Source of the DNA: Candidatus Saccharimonadota bacterium
Lineage (GTDB): Bacteria > Patescibacteriota > Saccharimonadia > Saccharimonadales > Saccharimonadaceae
Direction of reading: 5' to 3'
Length of the DNA: 64,000 bases
NCBI GenBank assembly: GCA_016290315.1
Contig: JAEETK010000001.1
Coordinates: forward strand, 19,157-83,156
Made by a program: the position numbers and the translations under genes. How positions within the stretch are numbered: the first letter of the stretch is position 1; every line of letters begins with the position of its first letter. The notes under the pieces are model-generated. The model was not told where the DNA came from. It worked only from the letters and a program-made list of their open reading frames with translations, and made no database searches. Below are positions 17,524 through 27,642 of the stretch, piece after piece.

Positions 17524-19125
17524 ATGGTGGCCGAAGAGAAGAAGAAAATTGAAACGCGAGCAAAAGTTCTGCGTTGTCCAAATTGTGGCGCATCGGATGC
17601 CGAGTATGATATTTCGGCTGGTGGGTTACGTTGCGCAAAATGTAGAACTATTTTTGTAAGCCCCAAGATTAATGCACTTGGAGGCGTAGATGAGTTGGTG
17701 GGCGAAATAAAGAGTGAGGGTGCGGACGATATTGAAGAAAATGACTTCGTTGTGACTTTTAGATGTCCATCATGCGGCGCTAATGTGATGTTAAAAAAAG
17801 ATGCGAAAAATGCGGAATGCCACTGGTGTAGGCATAGCTTAAAAATGTCGCAACGAATCCCAAATGGGGCGATGCCGGATATGATATTGCCTTTTAAGCT
17901 AACGCGAAAAGAGGCATTATCTAGAATGAAAAGGTTTACTCGCGAACGTAGCCTTTTTGCGTTTAATAATTTTGCGAAATCATTAACCGAAAAATCCATA
18001 GTTGGGGTTTATTTGCCGTATGTAGTAATTGATGTTCGGGCACATGTCGAGATGGCGGGGCGGGCAGAAAAGACGGTGGGGATGCGTTTAATAATGGAGG
18101 GGAGTAGATATAAAGATGAACCAAATATAGTGCAAGTTTATGACGTTTCGTCTTTTGGTCTTAAAAGAGATTTTGACTTAGAGTTAGATGATTTGACAAT
18201 TGAGGCATCGAGCGAGAAATTAGAGTACGGTTCGCTAATTAATACTACTCATATTATTAATTCTATTATGCCATTCGATACCGAGGAGGCAGTAGAATGG
18301 GACGCGCGATATTTGGAGGGTTTCTCAAGTGAGAAACGCGACTTAAATATAAAGCAACTTAATTATAGATTAAAGTCGCAGATTATGGATATTGCCAAAT
18401 ATAAGATGATGAGTACCACGATTGGATACGATAGGGGTGCATGTTGGGATAAAATAAATATTGAAGAGCGGGGGATAAAATGGAAAACGGCATATTTCCC
18501 AGTGTGGCTATATAGTTACGCAGAAGGCGGAATTAGAAAAAAGAACGCTATTCATTATATTGCAGTAAACGCAAGAACTGGCGAGACGATGGGGAGCGTG
18601 CCGTTAAAAGCGTGGGTAAGGACGATAATCTCGGGTGTTCCTTTACTGACAACATTGGGGTTCATAGTCGATACGTTTAGAGTGGGTTTTGATGGTGGTT
18701 TTTCAAAAACGGCTTTTATAAAAATTAATTTTCCGGTGCGAATTTTGGCGATAATTATCTTGATTGCTATCACTGTATTGACGATGAAGCTTGTTAGAAG
18801 GAAGACACGAGAATATCGTAATACTCATGCGCGTCATATGTATGAGGTCGACACCTGTATGGTACTCAAGAACTTGGAGCGAGAAGACGCTTTTGAATAT
18901 ACGAGCACGCGAAGAGATAGAACGATGATAAGCGGATATAATGAGGAAAGAAGGCTGGGGGCGCATGATTCAATGATGCATGACGATGCGCTTGAAGAGG
19001 CGACTGGAATAAAAACTAGTAGTGCGATTATGGCGGCAGGCTATTTGGTTTTAGGCGTATTGTTATTTGGCATACTTGCGATGTTGGGTTTGCTAGTCGC
19101 TTCAGTGGTAGATTTTGTGCACTAA
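17524..19125 (+). CDS. Double zinc-ribbon membrane protein, paralogue 3
   Basis: Protein of 533 aa and third member of the tandem family. Zinc ribbons use C18/C21/C37/C40 and C81/C84/C99/C102. GAMPDMILPFKLT, YLPYVVIDVRAH, IMPFDTEEAVEW, SSEKRDLN and YFPVWLYSYAE align with the paralogues. Hydrophobic helices lie near 380-430 and at the C-terminus (about 505-530). It starts 10 nt after paralogue 2, so all four genes from 12980 form one transcription unit. It has diverged more from the other two than they have from each other. Confidence 0.75.
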   Translation: MVAEEKKKIETRAKVLRCPNCGASDAEYDISAGGLRCAKCRTIFVSPKINALGGVDELVGEIKSEGADDIEENDFVVTFRCPSCGANVMLKKDAKNAECHWCRHSLKMSQRIPNGAMPDMILPFKLTRKEALSRMKRFTRERSLFAFNNFAKSLTEKSIVGVYLPYVVIDVRAHVEMAGRAEKTVGMRLIMEGSRYKDEPNIVQVYDVSSFGLKRDFDLELDDLTIEASSEKLEYGSLINTTHIINSIMPFDTEEAVEWDARYLEGFSSEKRDLNIKQLNYRLKSQIMDIAKYKMMSTTIGYDRGACWDKINIEERGIKWKTAYFPVWLYSYAEGGIRKKNAIHYIAVNARTGETMGSVPLKAWVRTIISGVPLLTTLGFIVDTFRVGFDGGFSKTAFIKINFPVRILAIIILIAITVLTMKLVRRKTREYRNTHARHMYEVDTCMVLKNLEREDAFEYTSTRRDRTMISGYNEERRLGAHDSMMHDDALEEATGIKTSSAIMAAGYLVLGVLLFGILAMLGLLVASVVDFVH

Positions 19126-19140
19126 TGATAGATATGGCGG

Positions 19141-19149
19141 TGTTATACT
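19141..19149 (+). promoter_or_regulatory. Extended -10 element for leaderless cysS
   Basis: TGT-TATACT followed by 7 nt and the cysS ATG at 19157; no ribosome-binding site is present. Confidence 0.55.
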
Positions 19150-19156
19150 GTTAAAT

Positions 19157-20515
19157 ATGAAGCTATACAATACCCTAAATCGAAAAATTGAGGATTTTAA
19201 ACCCATAAACAAGAAAAGGGTAAAAATTTATACGTGTGGACCTACCGTATATAGTTTTGCGCATATTGGTAACTTCACTTCATATATTTATTGGGACTTA
19301 TTAATACGAACATTGATGCTTGATGGGTATAGTGTTGAGCGAGTATTGAACATTACTGACGTAGGACATCTAGCTTCGGACGCCGATGATGGCGAGGATA
19401 AGATGGAAAAAGGCGCAAAAAGGGAGGGGAAAACTGTTTGGGAAATCGCCGAGATGTATATGGGTGATTACTTGGATAATTTTCGCACTTTGAACTTAAT
19501 AGAACCGTCAAATATTTGCAGAGCAACGGATTTTATCGAAGAGGATATTAAACTTGTCGACGCTTTGGAGAAAAAAGGCTTTCTATACGATACGTCGGAC
19601 GGACTCTATTTTGATACTTCGAAATTCCCAACCTATGCAGATTTTGCGCGGCTTGATTTAGATCACTTGAAAGCGGGGGCGCGAGTTGATTTTAATTCGG
19701 AAAAGCGTAATGTGTCTGATTTTGCAGTATGGAAATGGATTCGCGACGGCGAAGATCATGCGATGCAGTGGGAGTATCGTGGTAGAATGGGATACCCTGG
19801 GTGGCATCTGGAATGCGCAACCATAATACATGAGAAACTGGGGGAGCCGATAGATATTCACTGCGGCGGCGTGGATCACATTCCGGTGCATCATACAAAT
19901 GAGATAGCAGAGATAGAAGCGGCCTATGACCATAAAATGGCGAATTATTGGCTGCACAATAATTTTATTACGATAGAAGGCGAAAAAATATCAAAGTCGA
20001 TTGGGAATGTCTATTATTTTAGCGATCTAAATAAAAAAGGCTATACGCACATGGATTATAAAATGTGGGTGCTTCAGGGGCATTTTCAGAGTGAACGAAA
20101 CTTTGCATTTAGTGATTTGAGCGCGGCAAAACAACGATTACTGAATTACCGTAATTTTGCTGCTTTGCGGTGGCAGAAAGATGCAACGGATTTGAGTTCT
20201 GCAAAGGAGGCCATTATGGAGCAGCTGAATAATAATCTAAATTCGGCGGGGGCCTTTGCGGAATTAGATAAAGTGATTAATGCAAATGTACCAGACGAAG
20301 ATTTTGTAGATTTCTTGGACGACGCTTTTGGTTTAAGGATTGCAGAGACGACGCCAGATATTTCGGACGAAATAAAACAAAAAATAAAAGAGCGTTTCGA
20401 GGCGAAAAAAGTACGTGATTTTGCGAAAGCTGATCAACTACGAAATGAGATTAGTAGGGAAGGAATCGTCTTGCTTGATGGCGCCAATGGAACAATTTGG
20501 CAATTTGCTAAATAA
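19157..20515 (+). CDS. cysS: Cysteinyl-tRNA synthetase
   Basis: Protein of 452 aa from MKLYNTLNRK; an upstream in-frame ATG at 19115 lies inside the preceding gene and the promoter. The class I signatures are FAHIGN (HIGH type) and KISKSIGN (KMSKS type). Zinc ligands are seen in YTCGPTVY, WHLECA and GVDHIPVHHTNE. The enzyme charges tRNA-Cys. The usual DALR and C-terminal regions are present, ending GANGTIWQFAK. An extended -10 element 7 nt upstream suggests a leaderless message. Confidence 0.96.
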   Translation: MKLYNTLNRKIEDFKPINKKRVKIYTCGPTVYSFAHIGNFTSYIYWDLLIRTLMLDGYSVERVLNITDVGHLASDADDGEDKMEKGAKREGKTVWEIAEMYMGDYLDNFRTLNLIEPSNICRATDFIEEDIKLVDALEKKGFLYDTSDGLYFDTSKFPTYADFARLDLDHLKAGARVDFNSEKRNVSDFAVWKWIRDGEDHAMQWEYRGRMGYPGWHLECATIIHEKLGEPIDIHCGGVDHIPVHHTNEIAEIEAAYDHKMANYWLHNNFITIEGEKISKSIGNVYYFSDLNKKGYTHMDYKMWVLQGHFQSERNFAFSDLSAAKQRLLNYRNFAALRWQKDATDLSSAKEAIMEQLNNNLNSAGAFAELDKVINANVPDEDFVDFLDDAFGLRIAETTPDISDEIKQKIKERFEAKKVRDFAKADQLRNEISREGIVLLDGANGTIWQFAK

Positions 20516-20529
20516 GAAGAAAGGGATAT

Positions 20530-21156
20530 ATGGCAAAGAAAGAGGACGAAGTGAAAATGGTTTTGACGAAGAAGGGCTACAAAACGACCTGTACTGTATT
20601 GGGAATTTTGTCAAAAATAGTAGAAGTAGTGGCGATTATAGGCGCGATTACTTGCGGTGTATGTGGAGTTATTTTGGGGCTTGGATATCAGTCAATTAAC
20701 CTTAATGACGCGGTGGAGATAATTACATCAGATGCAGATTTGCGTGCGCAGTTGCCGATTTCAATAGACGATGGGAAGCAGTGGATAGATGGTTTTTTGG
20801 CGAAGGGTCAAGGCGAACAATTGGCGGTTATTTTAGGTGGGATTGCACTTGTGGCGATAATGCTGGCAATTATCTCGATGCTTGCGCACCATGTGAGTAA
20901 ATTCTTCAAGAATCTTGCTCATAGTCGTTCACCTTTTTCTATGGATAATATAGATCGTTTACAGAAGATTGGCATATGGATTTTTGTAGTAGTTGGCTAT
21001 TCGATTTTGGTGGAGATTATCACTCCATTAATTCTTGGCGTAAGTAATGTGACGATTTCTGTATCGCTTGATTTAATCGGTGTTGGTTTTGGTGCATTAG
21101 TGTTGGCGGTCGTTTTTAAACGTGGCTATGATTTAGAAAATAAGACAAAAGATTAA
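20530..21156 (+). CDS. DUF2975-like four-span membrane protein
   Basis: Protein of 208 aa with hydrophobic helices at about 25-50, 95-115, 145-165 and 180-200. HSRSPFSMDNIDRLQKIG followed by AVVFKRGYDLE near the end is the DUF2975 pattern. In Firmicutes such proteins are often paired with a small XRE regulator, which is not present here. AAAGGGATAT precedes the ATG. The natural role is unknown. Its probable terminator at 21157 looks incomplete (see findings). Confidence 0.65.
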   Translation: MAKKEDEVKMVLTKKGYKTTCTVLGILSKIVEVVAIIGAITCGVCGVILGLGYQSINLNDAVEIITSDADLRAQLPISIDDGKQWIDGFLAKGQGEQLAVILGGIALVAIMLAIISMLAHHVSKFFKNLAHSRSPFSMDNIDRLQKIGIWIFVVVGYSILVEIITPLILGVSNVTISVSLDLIGVGFGALVLAVVFKRGYDLENKTKD

Positions 21157-21219
21157 AAATACCCCTCCATGTGGAAGTGGTAAAAAATATAAACAATGCC
21201 ACGGTAAATAGCTTATAAA

Positions 21220-21327
21220 ATAAGGGTTTGCGAGGATTTGAAAATTTCAAAAAATCATAAAAAGCCAAAATGTTTGCAATTTGTTTGCAAAAAATGAAAA
21301 TGTTTGCAAAAGGCTATAAACCCTTAT
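21220..21327. repeat. Inverted repeat in the AT-rich island
   Basis: ATAAGGGTTT (21220-21229) and AAACCCTTAT (21318-21327) are perfect inverted copies around a stretch that holds three GTTTGCAA direct repeats (21272, 21283, 21302). Confidence 0.6.
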
Positions 21328-21353
21328 AAATAAAGGTAATTATTCTTGCAAAC
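21272..21353. repeat. GTTTGCAA repeat cluster upstream of the cupin gene
   Basis: GTTTGCAA occurs at 21272, 21283 and 21302 and inverted (TTGCAAAC) at 21346. A further TTGCAAAC lies at 21879 just after the cupin gene. They could be regulator sites or island-end repeats. Confidence 0.55.
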
Positions 21354-21399
21354 AAATTTTGATTATTGAATGAACTAAATTGTAGTATAAGAGGTGTAT

Positions 21400-21876
21400 A
21401 TGAATAATAAGATTGTTCTTACAAACATTTCCAAATTAGAAGGAAAAAGGAAGACAGGATTAGACAAATATGATTATACAAAATATGAAGTTACTAAAAG
21501 AAAAGATTTTAGTCAGTGTTATGTATGCTTTTATGAGTTAGCACCTTTAAAAAGTGCCTATCCAAAACACTATCATAAATATAATACCGAATGTTTTTAC
21601 ATTATTAGTGGTTCTGGTGAAGTTGAGACTAATGATGAAAAATTAAAGGTTACTAGTGGTGATATAATTGTTTTTCCATGTGGAGAAAGGGGAACTCATA
21701 AGATAACAAATACTTCGAAGAATGAAAAACTAACATATATAGATTTTGACACAACTAACTCTCCAGATATTATTAAATATGTTGACTCTGGAAAAATTGG
21801 CATAATAGAACATAATGTATCTAGTTCATTTTATAAAGAAAATAGTCAAGTAGATTATTACGATGGAGAAAAATAA
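21400..21876 (+). CDS. Cupin-domain protein on an AT-rich island
   Basis: Protein of 158 aa. PKHYHKYNTECFYIISGSGEVE and the later GDIIVFPCGERGTHKI are the two cupin motifs, with metal-type residues H and E in the first and H in the second. The start is the ATG at 21400 after GAGGTG; a GTG at 21394 is part of that site. Codons end almost always in A or T, unlike neighbouring genes, and the flanks hold GTTTGCAA repeats. This suggests recent transfer, possibly from a Firmicute. The substrate is unknown. Confidence 0.8.
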   Translation: MNNKIVLTNISKLEGKRKTGLDKYDYTKYEVTKRKDFSQCYVCFYELAPLKSAYPKHYHKYNTECFYIISGSGEVETNDEKLKVTSGDIIVFPCGERGTHKITNTSKNEKLTYIDFDTTNSPDIIKYVDSGKIGIIEHNVSSSFYKENSQVDYYDGEK

Positions 21877-22042
21877 TTTTGCAAACAATGTTTGCAGAAT
21901 ATAAATAACAATGGTTACAATAGTACTATAAATACTATATGCACTAAATGTTACCGAACCACTTTTTTATTGAAATAACAATAATAACGATAGTAATAAT
22001 ACTATATATACCAAAAGTGCATGAGCTTACGGGGGGGATTTT

Positions 22043-23215
22043 TTAATCTTTGGCAATGAGTTTAACTTTGGTTTTTTCGACTTTCGGGGTAGGCTTGTTT
22101 TTCTTGATAAGGTCGCTGCCGTTGATCTTGCCGTCATCCATAATGTCACTGCTATATTCTTCGATAAGGACGCGAATACATCCCGCGATAGGAATTGATA
22201 CAATGGCACCAATGAGACCGAAAGTGTAGACACCGACCGTGACGGCGGATAAGATGGCAAGTGCTGGCAGATTCATGCCTTTGCCTTGAACTTTTGGCGA
22301 GATGACATTGGATTCTATCTGTAAGTAGATAACGGTATAGATGATAAATGCTACGCCAGCTCCAACTTGACTAAAGCCAAGGAGCAGTGCGACGATGGCG
22401 CCGCCAATAAATGATCCGAACATCGGGATCAAACTGAAGACGCCCGTGATAAGCCCAAACGGTAGAGCGAGACCTGGGTTCAGGTTAAAGACGATACTAA
22501 TAATAAAGACGGCTGCCATGGTTGCACAAGCATTGATTAGGCCGACAGTGATGGCGCTGGAAACGTAGGTGGAAATAGTCTGCGAAAGTCGGTATATGAC
22601 ATGCTCGGCTTTTTGGGCAGTGCTATTACCCTTGAAGTTGCTCCAGAATTTACGCGTGATTGAGGGGCCTTCGGTAAGCATGAAGAAGGCGAGTACGAGG
22701 GCGAGAATGATAGTTGCAAGACCGTTACCAACTGCAGTAATTGAGTTGGTTAGAGTTGAACCGACATTGTCTAGTTTGACGAAGCTTTGTGAAAAATCTC
22801 CCAATGTTTTGATGGCCTGCTCGCGGAAGTTGTCAATGTGGAGAGTTTCGCCAATATCGTCGATAAAAGTGAGATTATTAGTGGCGCCATCGACGATGTT
22901 GGGGAGGATTTTGGCAAATTTAGCGGTTTCGCTAATGATAGTTGGTACAACAATGGCGACAAATGTGCAGATAAAGCCAACTACGAGAATATAAGATAGG
23001 GCAATCGGCAAGGTGCGGGATTTGCTTGGAAAGAAGCTTGCGATACGGTTTACTAGCGGTTTGATAGCGAGTGCGAAAAATAGCGCACAACCGATGATAA
23101 GTAATCCGGCGCTAGCTTTGAATAAGAGGTAGCCAACAGTGGCAAAACCGATAATTACTAGCCAGAAGCGGATAAAGGTTTTGGTGTCAATCTGGACTTT
23201 GGTAGTGTTACTCAT
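22043..23215 (-). CDS. AI-2E family transporter (YtvI/TqsA-type membrane protein)
   Basis: Protein of 390 aa with about eight membrane helices: paired helices at the N-terminus (16-50), a long periplasm-facing helical section (residues 90-150) and the C-terminal cluster with GLALPFGLITGVFSLIPMFG and the late helix VGVYTFGLIGAIVSIPIAG. This is the AI-2E/UPF0118 layout. Known members export autoinducer or exchange sodium and protons; which applies here is unknown. An extended -10 element lies exactly 6 nt before its ATG, so the message should be leaderless. Confidence 0.85.
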   Translation of the reverse strand: MSNTTKVQIDTKTFIRFWLVIIGFATVGYLLFKASAGLLIIGCALFFALAIKPLVNRIASFFPSKSRTLPIALSYILVVGFICTFVAIVVPTIISETAKFAKILPNIVDGATNNLTFIDDIGETLHIDNFREQAIKTLGDFSQSFVKLDNVGSTLTNSITAVGNGLATIILALVLAFFMLTEGPSITRKFWSNFKGNSTAQKAEHVIYRLSQTISTYVSSAITVGLINACATMAAVFIISIVFNLNPGLALPFGLITGVFSLIPMFGSFIGGAIVALLLGFSQVGAGVAFIIYTVIYLQIESNVISPKVQGKGMNLPALAILSAVTVGVYTFGLIGAIVSIPIAGCIRVLIEEYSSDIMDDGKINGSDLIKKNKPTPKVEKTKVKLIAKD

Positions 23216-23221
23216 AAGGCA

Positions 23222-23230
23222 ATTATAACA
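23222..23230 (-). promoter_or_regulatory. Extended -10 element for leaderless AI-2E gene
   Basis: Minus strand TGT-TATAAT, then 6 nt, then the ATG at 23215. Confidence 0.6.
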
Positions 23231-23252
23231 CCCTGGTAGAACGTAAGCATTA

Positions 23253-23281
23253 TTGACAAATATTGTAATGTGTGCTATAAT
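23253..23281 (+). promoter_or_regulatory. Consensus sigma70-type promoter
   Basis: TTGACA (23253-23258), 17-nt spacer ending TGC, TATAAT (23276-23281). It is back to back with the leaderless AI-2E promoter. Confidence 0.85.
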
Positions 23282-23348
23282 TAAACCATGGATTGGTAAA
23301 AATCCATTTGTCGAAGCCGTTCATTACCACAAGAAAAGGAGATATGTG

Positions 23349-23576
23349 ATGAATGCAGTATTTGTGATAAAAAAGGCATTTTCTTCTGGCTGCGCAAGCA
23401 TTACTCTTTTCGAAGATGGTAGCATCCTTTACGAAGACTCCTTCGAAAGAAGGGCTAAGGGTGGATGTAGCGAAAAGGTATTCGCGCTCTTCTGCATTGA
23501 TACTATTGATCGCGAAGTTTGCGATAAGATTTATAGCATCCTGAGCGGTGGCAAAAAGGTGCCGGCGTCCGCGTGA
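23349..23576 (+). CDS. Small unknown protein, single gene
   Basis: Protein of 75 aa starting MNAVFVIKKAF. AAAAGGAGAT before this ATG fixes the start; a longer reading frame from 23253 would begin in the promoter. It has four cysteines (C15, C40, C50, C59 by count) and alternating hydrophobic stretches, with no signal peptide or family match. The stop codon lies inside the terminator hairpin. It belongs to the class of short single genes with consensus promoters found throughout the window. Confidence 0.65.
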   Translation: MNAVFVIKKAFSSGCASITLFEDGSILYEDSFERRAKGGCSEKVFALFCIDTIDREVCDKIYSILSGGKKVPASA

Positions 23577-23588
23577 CGCCGGTTTTTA
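23562..23588 (+). terminator. Terminator overlapping the stop codon
   Basis: Stem CCGGCGTC/GACGCCGG followed by TTTTT; the TGA stop is part of the hairpin. Confidence 0.85.
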
Positions 23589-23619
23589 TTGTCTAAAGGG
23601 GCAATAAGCATAAGCGTAC

Positions 23620-23648
23620 TTGATTTTTTGTGGTATGTGTGGTATAAT
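23620..23648 (+). promoter_or_regulatory. Promoter of the structured leader
   Basis: TTGATT (23620-23625), 17-nt spacer, TATAAT (23643-23648). Start of transcription is expected near 23655, giving a leader of about 164 nt. Confidence 0.75.
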
Positions 23649-23727
23649 ATAGGATATAGCCTTTAAGGAAGACTAAGTACTTGGAGAGATTGGACTGTTA
23701 AATAGAACATTTTTTCATCGTCCCAAA

Positions 23728-23783
23728 GTGCGTCTTCGCGTTTTTGTCTATTAAGTATAGTGGATAAAAACGCGGAGATGTGC
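23728..23783 (+). ncRNA. 23-bp stem-loop in the leader of the 23819 gene
   Basis: Bases 23728-23750 pair with 23761-23783 without a bulge, around a 10-nt loop TTAAGTATAG. Five of the 23 pairs are G-U wobbles in plus-strand RNA and would be mismatches in minus-strand RNA, so the structure is selected as plus-strand RNA. A second small hairpin (23794-23808) pairs CTCC with GGAG near the start codon and could hide a ribosome-binding site. No known riboswitch class is recognised. Confidence 0.6.
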
Positions 23784-23818
23784 GAGAAAGGAAGCTCCAG
23801 ATGGAGTTAGGGTGAAAA

Positions 23819-24178
23819 ATGAGATATTTCGATGATCTTAGTAATTGTGGTGCAGTAGCGGAAGTTGTAACGGTTAAGTTGCATGATGATGACGATAGTG
23901 TAGTACGCGCTAATACATGCGAATCTGGTATCAGGGAGCATTTCGTCTATAAGCCGTGCAGGCCGATTGATTTGTATATTGTTTTAGCTTCTGCGGTCGC
24001 TTTGGTTGTGTTTGGTTGGATATTTGCCAAATATTGTCCAGATGTTCGTATTAATTACGAGACAATGGAATGTGAAGCGGTGTTCAACGTAAGAATGTTT
24101 GTAACTTTTTTGTTAGCCGCGTTGGCGGAAGTCGGCGGTTATGCATATTATTGCTACTACGAGCTCACTCACATGTAA
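23819..24178 (+). CDS. Small two-span membrane protein of unknown function
   Basis: Protein of 119 aa. A soluble acidic N-terminus (about 45 residues) is followed by helices at about 51-70 and 92-112, with a Cys- and Tyr-rich end (YAYYCYYELTHM). No family is recognised. AGGGTG close to the ATG is the likely ribosome-binding site. The gene has its own promoter, a long structured leader and a terminator, so it is regulated alone and perhaps through the RNA leader. Confidence 0.65.
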   Translation: MRYFDDLSNCGAVAEVVTVKLHDDDDSVVRANTCESGIREHFVYKPCRPIDLYIVLASAVALVVFGWIFAKYCPDVRINYETMECEAVFNVRMFVTFLLAALAEVGGYAYYCYYELTHM

Positions 24179-24202
24179 CGAAGAACAGTTTCGATCAACC
24201 AC

Positions 24203-24228
24203 AGAGCCGGCGCGAGTCGGCTCTTTTC
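24203..24228 (+). terminator. Terminator
   Basis: Stem AGAGCCG/CGGCTCT followed by TTTTCC, 24 nt after the stop at 24178. Confidence 0.7.
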
Positions 24229-24235
24229 CTGCTTT

Positions 24236-26379
<2,144 letters not shown>

Positions 26380-26462
26380 GTCTTTATATTATATAATTTT
26401 TTGAGTATCTTTGCAAAGTTTCCTCTGCGAAATTATTGAAATTGTCGATGTATTGAATGACT

Positions 26463-26489
26463 TAAAAAGCCGGCCATGAAAGGCCGGCG
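26463..26489 (-). terminator. Terminator of the 26496 gene
   Basis: On the minus strand GCCGGCC/GGCCGGC stem followed by TTTTTAAG. Confidence 0.85.
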
Positions 26490-26495
26490 TGTGTT

Positions 26496-26825
26496 TTATC
26501 GGGGGAGGATTTGCTTGAGATGATCAAGGTCCGTAATCGTTGCCTCGCTTAAGGATTGCGGGTTAACCATGATTGAATATTCTCTGCCGGAACGGAGTTT
26601 TTTCTTCTCGCCGTTTGAGCATATGATGGCAACGTCTCGTTTGGGGGAGTAGTGAAATATAATGTTGTTGTCGTCGTCTTTGCTGATGGACTCTCCTTTG
26701 ATTGTAAAAGGTATGACTGAAAAGAAAAATGGTTTGGGGACGCGTATCATTACTTTTTTGGTTTCGGAGTCGTATGATGCGCCATATAAGTATGCGCCAA
26801 AAATTGGATTTTTGATTATCTGCAT
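26496..26825 (-). CDS. Small unknown protein, single gene
   Basis: Protein of 109 aa starting MQIIKNPIFG; GGAGG four bases before this ATG decides the start over an upstream in-frame one. It is predicted mostly beta (KVMIRVPKPFFFSVIPF, NIIFHYSPKRDVAIICSNGE), with no membrane helix. No family is recognised. It has its own promoter, a perfect palindrome at the transcription start and a terminator, so it is independently regulated. Confidence 0.65.
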   Translation of the reverse strand: MQIIKNPIFGAYLYGASYDSETKKVMIRVPKPFFFSVIPFTIKGESISKDDDNNIIFHYSPKRDVAIICSNGEKKKLRSGREYSIMVNPQSLSEATITDLDHLKQILPR

Positions 26826-26853
26826 AATACCTCCATAGATAGAAAAGAACAAT

Positions 26854-26867
26854 GTTTATCGATAAAC
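26854..26867. promoter_or_regulatory. Palindromic operator candidate
   Basis: GTTTATCGATAAAC is a perfect 14-bp palindrome covering the expected transcription start of the 26496 gene, just downstream of its -10 element. Confidence 0.5.
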
Positions 26868-26868
26868 T

Positions 26869-26897
26869 TTATAACGCAGTTGCAGTTATTGTGTCAA
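26869..26897 (-). promoter_or_regulatory. Sigma70-type promoter
   Basis: Minus strand TTGACA (26892-26897), 17-nt spacer, TTATAA (26869-26874). Confidence 0.7.
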
Positions 26898-26912
26898 GCC
26901 AGTGAGTGATAT

Positions 26913-26940
26913 TTTTAGTTTTTTAAGCTTTTTTAAGCTT
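26913..26940 (+). promoter_or_regulatory. Response-regulator box candidate upstream of the two-component operon
   Basis: TTTTAGTTTTTTAAGCTT followed by a second TTTTAAGCTT. The TTTAAG cores are 10 bp apart, as for OmpR/PhoB-type tandem sites. The first 18 nt are identical to a site upstream of the ABC operon. Confidence 0.5.
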
Positions 26941-26980
26941 CGCTTTCTAAAATTGGTAATATGGAAATAGGAGAAAAACA

Positions 26981-27640
26981 ATGAGAGTTTTGTATGTAGA
27001 AGATGAACAGTTTTTAGCGGAAGCTGTAAAGCACAACCTTAACAAAGAAGATATCGAATGCGATTTAGCGTTTAATGGTGAAGATGGTTTAAATATGGCT
27101 TTGGACAAAATATATGACGTAGTTATTTTGGACGTGATGCTGCCGAAGCTCTCTGGAATTGATATTTTGCGAAGAATGCGTGAACGAAAAATTGCCACAC
27201 CGGTAATTATGCTATCGGCATTGTCGGAAGTGGAGGATAAGGTTCATGGACTAGAATCTGGCGCCGATGATTATCTTGCAAAGCCATTTAAAACGGCAGA
27301 ATTGGTTGCGCGAATTAAGGCACTAATGCGACGTCCGGCGGAAATTCAAGATGAAAAAGTTAAGTATTTGAATTTAGTTTATGACGTAAACGAGAAAAGC
27401 CTGAACGGCATTACATTGACGGCGAAAGAAGCGGGAATTATTCATGAGCTTTTAAAAACTCCAGGCAAAATCGTGAAAAAAGATTTCTTATTGAATAAGG
27501 TTTGGGGCGGGGAGGCTTTAGGCGAAGATAATTATATAGAAGTTTATATTTCGCGCTTGCGAAAAGTGCTAAGAAAAATTGGCAGTAGGGCAGAAATAAA
27601 TTCAGTACGCGGATTTGGTTATAAAATTGTAGAAGCATAA
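26981..27640 (+). CDS. OmpR-family response regulator
   Basis: Protein of 219 aa. The receiver domain has the acidic pair in YVEDE (residues 6-9), phospho-acceptor D51 in VVILDVML and K101 in LAKPF. The C-terminal winged helix ends RKIGSRAEINSVRGFGYKIVEA, typical of OmpR/PhoB DNA-binding domains. AGGAGAAAAAC precedes the ATG. It is followed after 2 nt by its histidine kinase and then by an ABC exporter, whose promoter shares an 18-nt element with its own. Confidence 0.93.
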   Translation: MRVLYVEDEQFLAEAVKHNLNKEDIECDLAFNGEDGLNMALDKIYDVVILDVMLPKLSGIDILRRMRERKIATPVIMLSALSEVEDKVHGLESGADDYLAKPFKTAELVARIKALMRRPAEIQDEKVKYLNLVYDVNEKSLNGITLTAKEAGIIHELLKTPGKIVKKDFLLNKVWGGEALGEDNYIEVYISRLRKVLRKIGSRAEINSVRGFGYKIVEA

Positions 27641-27642
27641 AT

